Counted from the first letter of the stretch, positions 35,311 to 45,436 are shown. The stretch: DNA of 64,000 bases from Bog-950 sp046329515 (GCA_046329515.1 JAXLUM010000002.1:1054001-1118000); one strand, 5' to 3'. Numbers and translations are program-made. Notes: generated by a model not told the origin, from the letters alone.

Positions 35311-37029
35311 ATGCGCAGCTTGTTTTTCTTTCTTTTCATCCTAACACTTTCAGCCTGCCGTCATCAGAACGATGCACAACAAGATGAGCATAAACCTGTG
35401 CGGGCAATTACTTCTTATTTCGATACAAAGTTCTTTCTATATCAATTACCCGACACATTTTATAACGGCAAAAAAACGGAGCAAACCTTTAACGGTTTAA
35501 CTGATTCCATTCTATGGAATAATGCAGTGAAAATTAAGTTAGAGCCGCTGGGCCACCCTGCTAAGCTGCATCTGCAATACACGCACATTTATAGTAACAA
35601 CTGTGTTTACACTAAAGATAGTAAATGGAAATACGCTGAAATTTGTTTCCCTAATAGTTGTTTAACAAAGGATACCCTATATGCTTTGGCGCATGTAACT
35701 AACAACGCTAATACCGCACAAAATTTTACCCTCCGCCTGTTCTATCAAAACACTTCGTATTGGTATTCTACGGCTGATACTGCAGTTAACCCGCAGAAAC
35801 AACTGGATAACTTCTACGGCTGCTCACGGGTTTATGAAGTGAAGCTCAACCCCGGCGAAAACAAAATCATTAAGCTGCCTTACAGTATTGGCCTAGACCC
35901 TAAGCACGAAAACGAAGCCGAACCCTATAAAGTACCTGCCCGCGCCGGCAATTACGAATTTGCTTTACTGTGCGACCGGCGGAAAGGCAATTCCCTGCTT
36001 GCTGACGATTTGAACCTTAAAGAGGTAAATCCTTTTGCTGTAATGAAACTAGATGAGGGAGAGTTAACTGGCCGGTTGGCTTATGTTGGTCCGCAGCATT
36101 TCAAGTTTGTTGTTCACGAGGAATTTTTTGACGGCACAAACGATTTACAATTGGAGCATGTTTATCTTACTAAAAACGATGTTCAGAAAAAGCTTTGCGA
36201 TACCTGCACCGGCTGGCACAGAAAAATAATTGATGAAGATTGGGTGGCCGATGATTTCTTTAACGGACGCATTCATAAAAGCGGCTTTGTACTAACTGAC
36301 TATGGAAACCGCAGCAGCAATGTACATATTGATTCTGCCGGGGTAACGCTTACCGTGCCTGCCAGTACGGAAGAGCATTATCAAAAAACCTGGGGCGAAA
36401 TGGTGTTCGGCCCGTCTTTTAAATACGGCCATGTAACCGTACGCGCAAAGTTTGCTGATATGTTTAACCGCAAAGGCGTATCAAACGGCTTAATTCATAA
36501 CCTGTGGTTATATGAAACTGACCCTCCTGAAAAACCAACAGGCCCCTATAAGCATCTAACCAATCCAAACGGTCAGCAGCCTTTTGAAATTGATATGGAG
36601 TTTTGGCCCGCCAACAATACAGAAGGAATATGGGACGATCAGTTTTATATTAACTGCTCTATAATAGATTACATGCGCGATGAAAATGTGATTATGAAAC
36701 CGGGCATGCGTAAAATAATTGATGGGGAGGATATAGACCGTGTAAATAATCCTTGGCAACTACTCATTATTCCGCATCAATACCCGCGCAGTTTCTTTAG
36801 TAACTTTCACACCTACGAAATTTTTTGGACACCGGAACAGGTAGAATATTTTGTAGATGGCAAAAGGCTTTCGCACATCTCTAAGGAGTGGGCAAAAATT
36901 CCTGATAGCAATATGTTTTTGTGGATTGGCACGCCAATTTACCAGGAGGGCAACTACTATACGGTTTCTTACCTGCCTTTCTTCGATACACCGAAGTATA
37001 GCTATATAGATTACATTAAAATAGAATAA
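35311..37029 (+). CDS. Glycoside hydrolase family 16 lipoprotein
   Basis: 572 aa. A lipoprotein signal peptide (LTLSAC) is followed by an N-terminal region of about 270 residues with no recognised fold, then a GH16 beta-jelly-roll. The catalytic motif ExDxE is E426-I-D428-M-E430 in FEIDMEFWPAN, with the C-terminal landmark FHTYEIFWTPEQVEYFVDG. GH16 enzymes cut beta-1,3/1,4-glucans, agarans or carrageenans; the fine specificity cannot be read here. Surface-exposed polysaccharide degradation is likely. Confidence 0.88.
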   Translation: MRSLFFFLFILTLSACRHQNDAQQDEHKPVRAITSYFDTKFFLYQLPDTFYNGKKTEQTFNGLTDSILWNNAVKIKLEPLGHPAKLHLQYTHIYSNNCVYTKDSKWKYAEICFPNSCLTKDTLYALAHVTNNANTAQNFTLRLFYQNTSYWYSTADTAVNPQKQLDNFYGCSRVYEVKLNPGENKIIKLPYSIGLDPKHENEAEPYKVPARAGNYEFALLCDRRKGNSLLADDLNLKEVNPFAVMKLDEGELTGRLAYVGPQHFKFVVHEEFFDGTNDLQLEHVYLTKNDVQKKLCDTCTGWHRKIIDEDWVADDFFNGRIHKSGFVLTDYGNRSSNVHIDSAGVTLTVPASTEEHYQKTWGEMVFGPSFKYGHVTVRAKFADMFNRKGVSNGLIHNLWLYETDPPEKPTGPYKHLTNPNGQQPFEIDMEFWPANNTEGIWDDQFYINCSIIDYMRDENVIMKPGMRKIIDGEDIDRVNNPWQLLIIPHQYPRSFFSNFHTYEIFWTPEQVEYFVDGKRLSHISKEWAKIPDSNMFLWIGTPIYQEGNYYTVSYLPFFDTPKYSYIDYIKIE

Positions 37030-37135
37030 TGTTCGGGCAATTTTATTTTAACGGAACGTGAACGCCCTGGTTTTGCTTGGGGTAATTAATTAGCGTATCT
37101 TTAATAAGTATCACGGGCTGGTATCCATATAGGCT

Positions 37136-37696
37136 ATGTTGCGCACTGCTTTACTTCTGCTTTTTTTAATTAAGGCTTGCCTTTTAACCGCGCAAACATC
37201 AATTGATACGGCAGCCATTAAACAACAGTTAGCCATTATCCGCGACCGCGACCAGAAAACACGCACCGGCCGCGATTCTGTTGCTTTCAGAGATTACATA
37301 GATAGCACTAACCTTGTGCAAATAGAGGAATTGATAAGTAGGTATGGTTGGCTGAATAGAAGTTTTGTGGGCCCTGAAGGTAACATCACCTGCTTCATGG
37401 TCATTCAGCATTCTGATAGCGCTACACAGGAAAAATATTTCCCCTTGTTGTTGCAATCGGTTCAACAGGGCGAATCCAGCCCCTCCAATCTGGCCTTGCT
37501 TACTGATAGAATTTTGCTGCATCAGGGTAAAAAGCAAATGTTCGGCTCGCAGGTGGTTCCCGATAAAAACGGTAACAATGTGTTTTACCCTATAGATGAC
37601 GAGAAGAATGTAAACACACGCCGCGCCAATTTTGGTATGCAGCCCATTGAAGATTATGCTAAACTGTTTGGCATTAATTATATACCGCCCGAATAG
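37136..37696 (+). CDS. Secreted DUF6624-like protein
   Basis: 186 aa with a signal peptide (to about residue 19, LLTAQ). The pattern IRDRDQKTR, YGWLNRSFVG, FMVIQHSD, then DRILLHQGKKQMFGSQ and NVNTRRANFGM matches the DUF6624 family of unknown function, common in Bacteroidota. It stands alone between the GH16 and channel genes. Confidence 0.72.
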   Translation: MLRTALLLLFLIKACLLTAQTSIDTAAIKQQLAIIRDRDQKTRTGRDSVAFRDYIDSTNLVQIEELISRYGWLNRSFVGPEGNITCFMVIQHSDSATQEKYFPLLLQSVQQGESSPSNLALLTDRILLHQGKKQMFGSQVVPDKNGNNVFYPIDDEKNVNTRRANFGMQPIEDYAKLFGINYIPPE

Positions 37697-37728
37697 CGGC
37701 ATTTGGCCTGTATTACTATCTTGCCTTT

Positions 37729-38319
37729 ATGAAGAAAGGACGCTTAGAGGCTTTTAGTGATGGAGTGATAGCTATCATTATTACTATTATGGTGTTGGAA
37801 ATAAAAGTGCCGCATGGTACCGAATTTTCTGACCTCTTCGGTTTAGTACCCATATTTCTTAGCTATGTACTTAGCTTTATTTACCTGGGTATTTACTGGA
37901 ATAATCACCACCACATGATGCATACCGTTAACCGTGTTACCGGCGATGTACTATGGGCTAACCTGCATCTGTTGTTCTGGCTATCGCTGGTGCCTTTTGC
38001 TACGGGCTGGGTTGGCGAAAACCATTTTGCCGCTGCACCTATGGCCTTGTACGGTGTAGTCTTACTAATGTCTGCTATGGCCTACTACATTTTGCAACTG
38101 CGCATAATTAAAAACGATGGAGGACCTCAGTCCATTTTAGCAAAAGCCATTGGTTCCGATTTAAAGGGCAAGGGCTCTCTGGTAATTTATATAGCAGCCA
38201 TTACTGCCTGTTGGTTTAGTGTTTGGATAGCAGGGGCGCTGTATATCCTGGTAGCATTTATTTGGCTTATACCCGACAAACGCATTGAGCGTATTGCCGA
38301 TGAACTGGAAAAAGAGTAA
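37729..38319 (+). CDS. TMEM175-family (DUF1211) potassium channel-like membrane protein
   Basis: 196 aa, six transmembrane helices. The first helix carries the family signature RLEAFSDGVIAIIITIMVLE, as in bacterial TMEM175 tetrameric K+ channels. A TATCTTGC box ends four bases before the ATG. Confidence 0.88.
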   Translation: MKKGRLEAFSDGVIAIIITIMVLEIKVPHGTEFSDLFGLVPIFLSYVLSFIYLGIYWNNHHHMMHTVNRVTGDVLWANLHLLFWLSLVPFATGWVGENHFAAAPMALYGVVLLMSAMAYYILQLRIIKNDGGPQSILAKAIGSDLKGKGSLVIYIAAITACWFSVWIAGALYILVAFIWLIPDKRIERIADELEKE

Positions 38320-38327
38320 AGGAACAT

Positions 38328-38335
38328 TACCTTTG
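38328..38335 (+). promoter_or_regulatory. TAnnTTTG box five bases before a GTG start
   Basis: TACCTTTG, a perfect consensus box, ends five bases before the GTG at 38341. This again points to a transcript starting at the initiation codon. No clear -33 element. Confidence 0.4.
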
Positions 38336-38340
38336 AGATA

Positions 38341-39438
38341 GTGAAATTCTCTGTCGCCTTTTTCATTGCCCTCTCCCTCTTGTTTTTCACCTCCTGCAAA
38401 ACCACATCCGTTGGTTATAGGTTACTGCATTACGGCGATTCAGATATTAATGATTTTAAGCGCTTCCCCGCACACTCACTAACAGCATCCACCAAACCGC
38501 AGGCGATTAAAACGGATACCGGTGTTTTTACTTATAACAAGGCAGAGTTGCATAATTTCCTTGGCAAGAAAAACACACTTGCCTTTTTAGTAATGCAAGG
38601 CAACACCATAGTACACGAAGACTATTTCGATGGATATACTTCTAAAGATTTAATACAGGCCTTCTCTGTTACAAAATCTGTTACCAATCTGCTTACCGGC
38701 TGCGCCATTGACGATAAGCTGATTAGCAGTGAAAACGATTTTGTAGTAAAATATATACCGGAACTTAAGGGCCGAGGTTTTGATAGTATACCAATTTTGC
38801 AATTACTACAAATGACGGCCCCGCTTAAATACATAGAGAACGGAAACCCCTTTGGCCGCCATGCGCGTTTTTATTACACAGCCCACATTGAAGATGAAGT
38901 GTTAAAGTTAAAAGCCCGCCCTAATGGCAAAAGGAAATTTGTTTACCGTTCCGGCGACTTGCAACTTCTGGGACTCATTTTAAAACGGGCACTAAACGGC
39001 AAGTCGTTAAGCCAATACTTGCAGGAAAAAGTTCGGGAGCCACTTGGAATGGAAAGCCCCGCATTGTGGACAGCTGATAATGATTCAACAGGACTTGAAA
39101 AAACGTTTTGCTGCCTTGCCACAACCGTGCGCGACTTAGCCAAAATAGGCAGGCTTTACCTTAATAATGGCCAGTGGAACGGCAAACAAATTGTTTCAGA
39201 AAACTGGATAAGGAAAACCCTGCAGCCTTTGCAGAATAAAAATGCAGACATGGTATACAACTACAACTGGTGGTTGTATCCTAAACGCAATGCCTTTGTG
39301 GCTATAGGTAAAGATGGCCAATTCATTTATGTGCGCCCCGATAAGGACCTTGTAATTGTGCGGATGGGCAAAAACATAGGTCACATTAACCGCTATAAGT
39401 GGTTTGATTTGTTTGACAATATCGCTTCTAAATTTTAG
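38341..39438 (+). CDS. Beta-lactamase-family serine hydrolase lipoprotein
   Basis: 365 aa, GTG start. A lipoprotein signal peptide (lipobox FTSC) is followed by a class C beta-lactamase/PBP4-like fold. The catalytic SxxK is S109-V-T-K112 and the second motif is YRS in FVYRSGD. Such proteins are esterases, D-amino-acid peptidases or transpeptidase-like rather than true beta-lactamases. It is followed closely by a SnoaL-like gene (2-bp gap), suggesting one transcript. Confidence 0.85.
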   Translation: MKFSVAFFIALSLLFFTSCKTTSVGYRLLHYGDSDINDFKRFPAHSLTASTKPQAIKTDTGVFTYNKAELHNFLGKKNTLAFLVMQGNTIVHEDYFDGYTSKDLIQAFSVTKSVTNLLTGCAIDDKLISSENDFVVKYIPELKGRGFDSIPILQLLQMTAPLKYIENGNPFGRHARFYYTAHIEDEVLKLKARPNGKRKFVYRSGDLQLLGLILKRALNGKSLSQYLQEKVREPLGMESPALWTADNDSTGLEKTFCCLATTVRDLAKIGRLYLNNGQWNGKQIVSENWIRKTLQPLQNKNADMVYNYNWWLYPKRNAFVAIGKDGQFIYVRPDKDLVIVRMGKNIGHINRYKWFDLFDNIASKF

Positions 39439-39440
39439 CA

Positions 39441-39812
39441 ATGACACCTGAAGAGTTCATTGAACGATACAAAACGGCATTAGCTACGCAACAATGGCAG
39501 CAAGTAGCGCCTTTAATATGTAGTGATGCCTGTGTCACATTTTCTACCGGGGCAGTTCATAAAGGCATAGCCGCTATTGAGCAGGCTTACAGGCATAATT
39601 TCTCTGTCATAAAAAATGAGGAGTATAAAGTTTCAGATGTTGAATGGCTGCATAAGGAAGTTGATATTGCTGTATACGTTTTCCTGTTTGAGTGGAAGGG
39701 CTTAATTGGCGGCAAGCCTGCTTCAGGCGCCGGAAGGGGAACTTGTGTTATAAGAAAAGAAGCCGATGGATGGAAGTTATTGGCAGAGCATTTAGGGCCG
39801 GCCCAAAATTAA
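39441..39812 (+). CDS. SnoaL/DUF4440-like NTF2-fold protein
   Basis: 123 aa, cytoplasmic. An NTF2-like cone fold is suggested by the N-terminal helices, CVTFSTGAVHKGIAAIEQAY, and the C-terminal strand WKLLAEHLGPA. Members are ligand-binding proteins or isomerases; function unknown. It lies 2 bp after the serine hydrolase and 15 bp before a GNAT gene. Confidence 0.72.
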   Translation: MTPEEFIERYKTALATQQWQQVAPLICSDACVTFSTGAVHKGIAAIEQAYRHNFSVIKNEEYKVSDVEWLHKEVDIAVYVFLFEWKGLIGGKPASGAGRGTCVIRKEADGWKLLAEHLGPAQN

Positions 39813-39827
39813 GTTCATCTTTATACT

Positions 39828-40361
39828 ATGCTGCCAACACTTACTACTGAACACCTTATTCTTCGCCCTCTTCATGAAAGCGATGACGCACTATTGTTTG
39901 AATTGCGCGGTAATCCCGTAATGTCAGAATATATTAACCGTAAGGTGTACGAAAGCATAGAAGAAGTTCGCACATGGCGAGAGCGAATAATGGTAAGTAT
40001 TAACGGTGAAACGGTTTACTACTGGGCTATTACCCTGAAAGATAAAGATGCTTTAATTGGTACGGCCCTTGTGTTTAATATTTCACAAGAGAATCAGCGC
40101 GCTGAAATCGGATACGAAATGCTGCCTCCTTTTCAGGGTAAAGGCCTAACAGCTGAAGCGGTAAAGGCTGTTGCAGATTTTTGTTTTAATACACTTAACC
40201 TCCATTCGCTTGAAGCTGTAGTAGTTCCTGAAAACGTTGCCTCCATTAAACTGTTGGAGCGAAATGGTTTTGTGCGTGAAGGCCTTTTTAAGGAAAAAGA
40301 ATTTTGCAAGGGCAAATTCTGCGACCTTGCCTACTATTCCAAACTCAATCCACAACACTAA
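39828..40361 (+). CDS. GNAT N-acetyltransferase, RimJ/RimL type
   Basis: 177 aa. The acetyl-CoA-binding motif is in EIGYEMLPPFQGKGLTAEAV, and the C-terminal NVASIKLLERNGFVREG is typical of the RimJ/RimL (Acetyltransf_3) group, which acetylates protein N-termini or small amines. The substrate is unknown. Last gene of a three-gene plus-strand run. Confidence 0.88.
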   Translation: MLPTLTTEHLILRPLHESDDALLFELRGNPVMSEYINRKVYESIEEVRTWRERIMVSINGETVYYWAITLKDKDALIGTALVFNISQENQRAEIGYEMLPPFQGKGLTAEAVKAVADFCFNTLNLHSLEAVVVPENVASIKLLERNGFVREGLFKEKEFCKGKFCDLAYYSKLNPQH

Positions 40362-40364
40362 TGG

Positions 40365-40913
40365 CTACGATTGCCTGGGCGATATCAGCCTGCGGTTTCC
40401 GCCTTTGCGGTTAACCAGGTTTTTCATGCGTTGCTGTTCCTGCTGGTAAGCTATCTGTTGGTTATGCTGAAAGGTTTTTTCCACCTGCTTACTTGCTTCT
40501 TTACTTATCTCATGTTGTTCTCCTTTAGCAGGTATTAAGTGCTGGTCCTGGTGGGCATCTAACTTAGTTAATAGCTCCTCGCCCTTAGGCCCCCTTTTCA
40601 GTAATGGCAATCGTTTTACTTTTTTCTTAACTGCCTGCACCGCTTTTTTAACGGGTTTTTCCAAAGCCTTTGTTTTTGAGGCAATGGCCTTTTTAACCGG
40701 TTCTGCTAATTTTTTAGCTTTTGATACCACCACCTTTTTTACAGCAGCGCCCTTGGCTTTTATCGGGCTGTTGCTTTTAGTAATAACTTTTCCCTTCTGT
40801 TGTTTAGTAGCCGCTTTACCTACCGGCTTGCCCTTGGCACCCGTGCTTTTGGCAACGGCTTTTTTGGCGGGTTGCTTTGCAGCAGCTTTCTTGCTCTTCT
40901 TAAATAGTGCCAT
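40365..40913 (-). CDS. Lys/Ala-rich histone-H1-like basic protein
   Basis: 182 aa from the ATG at 40913 (MALFKKSKKAAAKQ); the frame continues upstream but only into a region without basic repeats. Residues 5-115 are repeats of KKA, KPVKKA and AKP, as in bacterial histone H1-like DNA-binding proteins. The C-terminal 70 residues (DAHQDQHLIPAKGEQHEI) are less biased. A nucleic-acid-binding role is inferred from composition only. It converges with the GNAT gene, 3 bp apart. Confidence 0.65.
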   Translation of the reverse strand: MALFKKSKKAAAKQPAKKAVAKSTGAKGKPVGKAATKQQKGKVITKSNSPIKAKGAAVKKVVVSKAKKLAEPVKKAIASKTKALEKPVKKAVQAVKKKVKRLPLLKRGPKGEELLTKLDAHQDQHLIPAKGEQHEISKEASKQVEKTFQHNQQIAYQQEQQRMKNLVNRKGGNRRLISPRQS

Positions 40914-40973
40914 ATACAATTCTTTATTATAGAAACGTTGCAGTCGGCCACTTAGTATTATTAACCAAAAACA

Positions 40974-41002
40974 GCAAGGCCGCACTTTGCAGGCGGCCTT
41001 GC
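40974..41002 (-). terminator. Rho-independent terminator of the macroglobulin gene
   Basis: On the minus strand, arms GCAAGGCCGC / GCGGCCTTGC flank an 8-9-base loop and are followed by TGTTTTTGG. It lies about 20 bp after the stop of the macroglobulin gene. Confidence 0.8.
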
Positions 41003-41023
41003 GTAATTTAAACCTTGCTTTAT

Positions 41024-44000
41024 TTATGGATTTACAAACACTCTGTCCAATCCTACCCAGTCCTTATGCTCATTGGTATAATATAGGTAGGCCGATGAGG
41101 CGGGTGCATCATACTCACCGGCAATTTCTGCTTTCAGGTCAAAGTTTATTTGCTTTTCCTCACCGGGGGCAAGGTCGCGATAGTAACAGGCTACGTTGTT
41201 GCCTATTATCTCGTAGAAGTCAATTACTCCTTTTTCCTGCATTTCTTTCAACTGCCATGGCTGTGCACTAAACCCTGCAGGCAACCCTATTATTGCCATG
41301 GTCATTGGCTGGCCCTCGTTGGTTTTGTTTTTAAGGGTGGCACTCAATCTTAAAGTTTCACCAACACGTACTTGCTTAGCTCCCAATTTAGTAGTAAGGC
41401 TAACAGCGCATTGCTTACTGCTTTCAGGCAAAGTGGTATTGTAGCTTACATTCATACTATAAGGCAAGGCGTTTTTACAGCCTTTAAAGCGAACTTCAAT
41501 TTGTTGCTTGCCTTGTGCCAGGTATTTTTCCAGCCCTGCTATCTCCACATTGTTGCGTTCGCCTTTGGCAAAATCTTTTGTTGCCACCACTACGCCGTTT
41601 ATTAGTACCTCAATAGTACCGGCTTCGTCGGTTTTTTTGCTGAACTCAGCATACTTGCTTAAAGCTTTAAGGGCAAGTATGGTGCTTTGTGTACTGCCAA
41701 ACATGCCATAGCCTGAACGTTGGCCCACTAAAAACTTTATAGCGCCGGTTAAGGTATTCATGTCTGTTTCGTTGCTCTTCATCATAGCAAGTACCACTAA
41801 GCTTGTGGTTTCAATCTTTAAAGCATCTCCGGTGCTGCGCGTAATGCTGTGCCTTTTACCGGTCCAAAAACCTGCTTCCTGTCTGCCGTTGGTTAGTATA
41901 TCCAGTAGTTCCTCACCGCGTTGTTTGTCGTTAATGTTAAACATGGTGTTAGCCATTAATGCAAGCATATATGGGTCGTTGCTTTTCTTAGCTTCTTTAT
42001 AAGCTGCATTAATTTCCTTTTCAATTAAACTGCCTTTGCCGGCTTCGCTCATGGCATATACTATATAGCAGTTAGTTATATCGGCATCTGCAGCGCCAAA
42101 ACTATCCAGCGCACGTGGGTTCTTTTTAAAGCCGCCATTACCATCTCGCTTTTCCAATAACAGCTTAACAGTGCGCTCAATCATTTTATCATCCACTTGC
42201 GCATACACTTTCTTCATGTCCACAAACTCCATCAGCCCGTAGGCGCTTAGTGCCTCATGCGCAGGTGCTGCGCCAAACCATTCATAACCGTTCTCCTTGG
42301 TTTCAAACGCTACAAGCTTGTTATAACCACTCGCCAGTAACTGCTTTGCCTTTGCTTCAATTGCAGGGTCACTTGTTTTGGTGTTTTGCAGGTACGAAAG
42401 CGCCATTATGTTCGGATAGTTAGAAGAAGAGGTTTGCTCAAAACATCCGTAAGGCTCGCGCAGTATAGCGTCAATACCGCTCATTAAATCGCTCATTACA
42501 TTAGGGTAGGCGGTAAATGTTGCTTTTAAGGAACCGGGCACCACGTTTGTTGTACTTATTACAAACTGCTTATCCAAATCCTGGCCGCTTAAACTTACGT
42601 TGGCGGGAAAGCCTTTTGCCACAACGCTCACTTCGCGATTAAAAGCATCATTGTAGCGTGCGCTTTCAAATTTTATCTCCAAGCGGCCTGTGCCAATTTC
42701 ACTGCTTGCAGTGGCTTGCAGGTAAATCAATTTCGAATCTTTCGCCGGTATTACTATATCCTTGGTTTTTAAGTCCACCAACAATTGCTTTGGCGACACC
42801 ACTATCATTTTACCGTTTATCTCTTCATCAGTAGTGTTTTTCAAAAACACCGGTATCATCATTTTATCACCTGCTACCACTTCAACCGGCAATTTCACAT
42901 CCATGCTAAATGGCAGTTCGGTGGAGAAGGTCTGCTCAGCGTGGCCAATAGAGCCATCATCACCAAAACCCTCAATGGTTGATTTAAAGGTGGAGATTAA
43001 ATCATTCGTAACAAATTCTACTTTGGCCCTGCCCCAACGGTCCGTTTCAATATTGCCGTTCCAATAAACGGTGCTGGCAAAGTCATTGCGTACAGTATCA
43101 GTAGCCTGGTATTTCTTCTTTGGAAATTCTTTAGCGCGGTAAAACACAATCTGGTTGCCGGCCTCTGCATCTTTATCTGCTTTTAGCAAACCGGCCAACC
43201 GTATATCGCCAATCTTACTTTCATCCGTAACTACTCCCGTTGCGTTTGGGTCGTTCTGCTGGTCAATTGGCTTGTCAATTACATCAGGTGGGGCAGGTAA
43301 TTTTTCCAGGTCCTTTATTTCTCCTTGTGCCTGTAGTCCGTTTTCATTGCGGTCTACCTCTCCATTTTTGGCGCCCTTAAATTTTTTCTGTTCTACTTTG
43401 TTATTGGCAACGGTACGTCGCTCTTCTGCCATTCCACCTGCGGCCACCTCAACCGCGCCCATAGGGGCCATCATTACATCATCAGCCATAAACATTTCTT
43501 CCCGCACATTCTTATACCGGCCATCATATAAATAGTAGTAATTGTCCTTACCATAGGCTACAACTGTTTGCAGTTGCGTATCAAAACCGTTAGCGTCAAT
43601 CTCCAACTGGTTATCCTTGGTTATATCAAAGCGGCTCAACAAAAACTTTCCATCCTTGTCGGTCCATGCTGTTTTGTTGGTGTTTTTAAATTTCAATAAG
43701 GCGCCTGATACAGGCTTACCGGTATAGGCATCCAGTACCGTTCCTCCAAGGGTAGCCTTCTCCGCCATATATTTTACGGCAGGTAAATCCTGGTTCTGAA
43801 TTTGTTTCCAGGTGTAATGGCGCCAACCGCTGGTCATTAGTAAATAGTCAAGTGCTTGCGTGGCTTTTTCTTCTTTACTGTTAAAGTAGAAGTTTGCTTC
43901 CTCTACTTTCTCTTTTAAATCTGGTTCTAACAATATCTTAGAAAGAATGTTGCCTTGCTTATCATCAGCAAAGGTTAGTTGGTTGTCATCAACCACACTC

Positions 44001-45436
44001 ATTGAAAAATTTCCGGGAATAGGCAATCCATTCTGGTCGGTAACCGCAATGGTCATGTTAACCTTCTCACGTGGCTGATACTGTTTTTTATCTGTGGTAA
44101 CAGAAATTTTCAGTTGCTTGTTATTGCTTACAAAAGCCAAACGCTCGCAACGGGCAATCCCTTTACTGTCAAATAAAGTTAGCTGCGAAACGCCAATAGG
44201 AAAATCTTTGGTGCTAAGCGAAAGCAGGTTGTTTCCTTTCTGCGCCTTAAACGATTTGGCGAAATAAATTTTACCGCGCGTTTGTGCTACTAACGATAAC
44301 TCTTCTTGCTGCCAGCTATTTACTTTTAGTTGAATGTTGCCTGCGCTGTTTTCCTTTACACCTAAGGTATAACCTACAGTAAGCGCCTCTGGTAATTCAA
44401 ATTCATCCAGTATGCCAACCGGCTTTGTTATGCGCACCTTATATTTTTCACCACTGGCAGGTGTAAGGTTAAAGGAACCCATTCCGAAATGATAGCTGCT
44501 TAAATCAGTTACAAACTGGCCCTTACTGTTTACTACTATACCTTCTATATCTGCAGGCTTGTCAAATTCGTTAGTGGCTCTAAAGGCAACTTTTCCTTCA
44601 ATACTACTTACCATGTCGCCGCCCTCAGGAAAGAACTCTACCTTAATTTTATTCAGCACAATGGGCACTGAGCGCGAAATGCTCTCCGTGCTGCCTTCAA
44701 AATCTATCATGGCGTTTACAAGGCCATCAATAGTGTTAAGGTCTTTGGGCAGAACAAATTTCAACTGCGCCTTGCCTTCCGCATCGGTAGTTATTGATTT
44801 TACTTCCAGCTCTTTACCCGCCAGCATTGAGGAGAACTTCACTTTAGTATTTGCCAATGGCTGGTTGGCGTTGGTGTTTAATTCCAGTTTGGCAACCACC
44901 TCATCGCCTTTGCCATAAACCTTTTTCTCAAAATCAAGTTTCATTTTAAGGCGGGGCATTACCACGCTTTGCACAGTAATCTCTTTTTCAAACAATAGCG
45001 CACTGTCGGCATTTTGCTGCCATTGGGTGTAGGCTTTTATTTTATAAATGCCGCCTACCATGCCGCTTAAATCAAAATCGCCCTGGGCGGCTCCGTTTTT
45101 AGCCACCAGCTTATAGTGTTTGGCGGTAGTGCCTTTAGGCGTAATAAATTCTACGTGTAGTATGTCTGAGTTTTCAGATGGTTTCAGGGTTTGTTCATCG
45201 CGCACGTAGGCGGTAAACCAAATAGTTTCGCCGGGGCTGTAAAGTGTTTTGTCGGTTTGCAGGTAAAGCCGGTCCTGTTTGGCTTGTTCGTTAAAGGATG
45301 TAAATTTTTTTCGCAGGCTTGTTACAAATTCTGATTCATAAACTTCTACAAAGTAATTGGTGGTTATAGCGGCCACCACCATTCCTACGGCAAGCAGGGC
45401 AAATGCCGTAAGGCTAAGCTTTTGATATTTTCTCAT
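41024..45436 (-). CDS. Alpha-2-macroglobulin-family protein with thioester motif
   Basis: 1470 aa from the ATG at 45436. An N-terminal membrane anchor (residues 6-26) is followed by MG-type domains beginning YLQTDKTLYSPGETIWF, a carboxypeptidase-regulatory-like insert (TAYTGKPVSGALLKF region), a linker rich in charged residues, and the A2M complement-like helical domain. The thioester motif is C998-F-E-Q1001 (PYGCFEQTSS), the bacterial CxEQ form, so a reactive thioester is plausible. Such proteins trap proteases in the periplasm or at the surface. The gene is divergent from an ECF sigma factor gene. Confidence 0.88.
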   Translation of the reverse strand: MRKYQKLSLTAFALLAVGMVVAAITTNYFVEVYESEFVTSLRKKFTSFNEQAKQDRLYLQTDKTLYSPGETIWFTAYVRDEQTLKPSENSDILHVEFITPKGTTAKHYKLVAKNGAAQGDFDLSGMVGGIYKIKAYTQWQQNADSALLFEKEITVQSVVMPRLKMKLDFEKKVYGKGDEVVAKLELNTNANQPLANTKVKFSSMLAGKELEVKSITTDAEGKAQLKFVLPKDLNTIDGLVNAMIDFEGSTESISRSVPIVLNKIKVEFFPEGGDMVSSIEGKVAFRATNEFDKPADIEGIVVNSKGQFVTDLSSYHFGMGSFNLTPASGEKYKVRITKPVGILDEFELPEALTVGYTLGVKENSAGNIQLKVNSWQQEELSLVAQTRGKIYFAKSFKAQKGNNLLSLSTKDFPIGVSQLTLFDSKGIARCERLAFVSNNKQLKISVTTDKKQYQPREKVNMTIAVTDQNGLPIPGNFSMSVVDDNQLTFADDKQGNILSKILLEPDLKEKVEEANFYFNSKEEKATQALDYLLMTSGWRHYTWKQIQNQDLPAVKYMAEKATLGGTVLDAYTGKPVSGALLKFKNTNKTAWTDKDGKFLLSRFDITKDNQLEIDANGFDTQLQTVVAYGKDNYYYLYDGRYKNVREEMFMADDVMMAPMGAVEVAAGGMAEERRTVANNKVEQKKFKGAKNGEVDRNENGLQAQGEIKDLEKLPAPPDVIDKPIDQQNDPNATGVVTDESKIGDIRLAGLLKADKDAEAGNQIVFYRAKEFPKKKYQATDTVRNDFASTVYWNGNIETDRWGRAKVEFVTNDLISTFKSTIEGFGDDGSIGHAEQTFSTELPFSMDVKLPVEVVAGDKMMIPVFLKNTTDEEINGKMIVVSPKQLLVDLKTKDIVIPAKDSKLIYLQATASSEIGTGRLEIKFESARYNDAFNREVSVVAKGFPANVSLSGQDLDKQFVISTTNVVPGSLKATFTAYPNVMSDLMSGIDAILREPYGCFEQTSSSNYPNIMALSYLQNTKTSDPAIEAKAKQLLASGYNKLVAFETKENGYEWFGAAPAHEALSAYGLMEFVDMKKVYAQVDDKMIERTVKLLLEKRDGNGGFKKNPRALDSFGAADADITNCYIVYAMSEAGKGSLIEKEINAAYKEAKKSNDPYMLALMANTMFNINDKQRGEELLDILTNGRQEAGFWTGKRHSITRSTGDALKIETTSLVVLAMMKSNETDMNTLTGAIKFLVGQRSGYGMFGSTQSTILALKALSKYAEFSKKTDEAGTIEVLINGVVVATKDFAKGERNNVEIAGLEKYLAQGKQQIEVRFKGCKNALPYSMNVSYNTTLPESSKQCAVSLTTKLGAKQVRVGETLRLSATLKNKTNEGQPMTMAIIGLPAGFSAQPWQLKEMQEKGVIDFYEIIGNNVACYYRDLAPGEEKQINFDLKAEIAGEYDAPASSAYLYYTNEHKDWVGLDRVFVNP

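Noticed and set aside
40914..40985. Longer start for the Lys/Ala-rich protein
   Set aside because: The extra segment has no basic repeats and overlaps probable promoter DNA.
43155..43535. Plus-strand open frame inside the macroglobulin gene
   Set aside because: Long antisense frames occur throughout this gene from codon bias; no start signal or family match.
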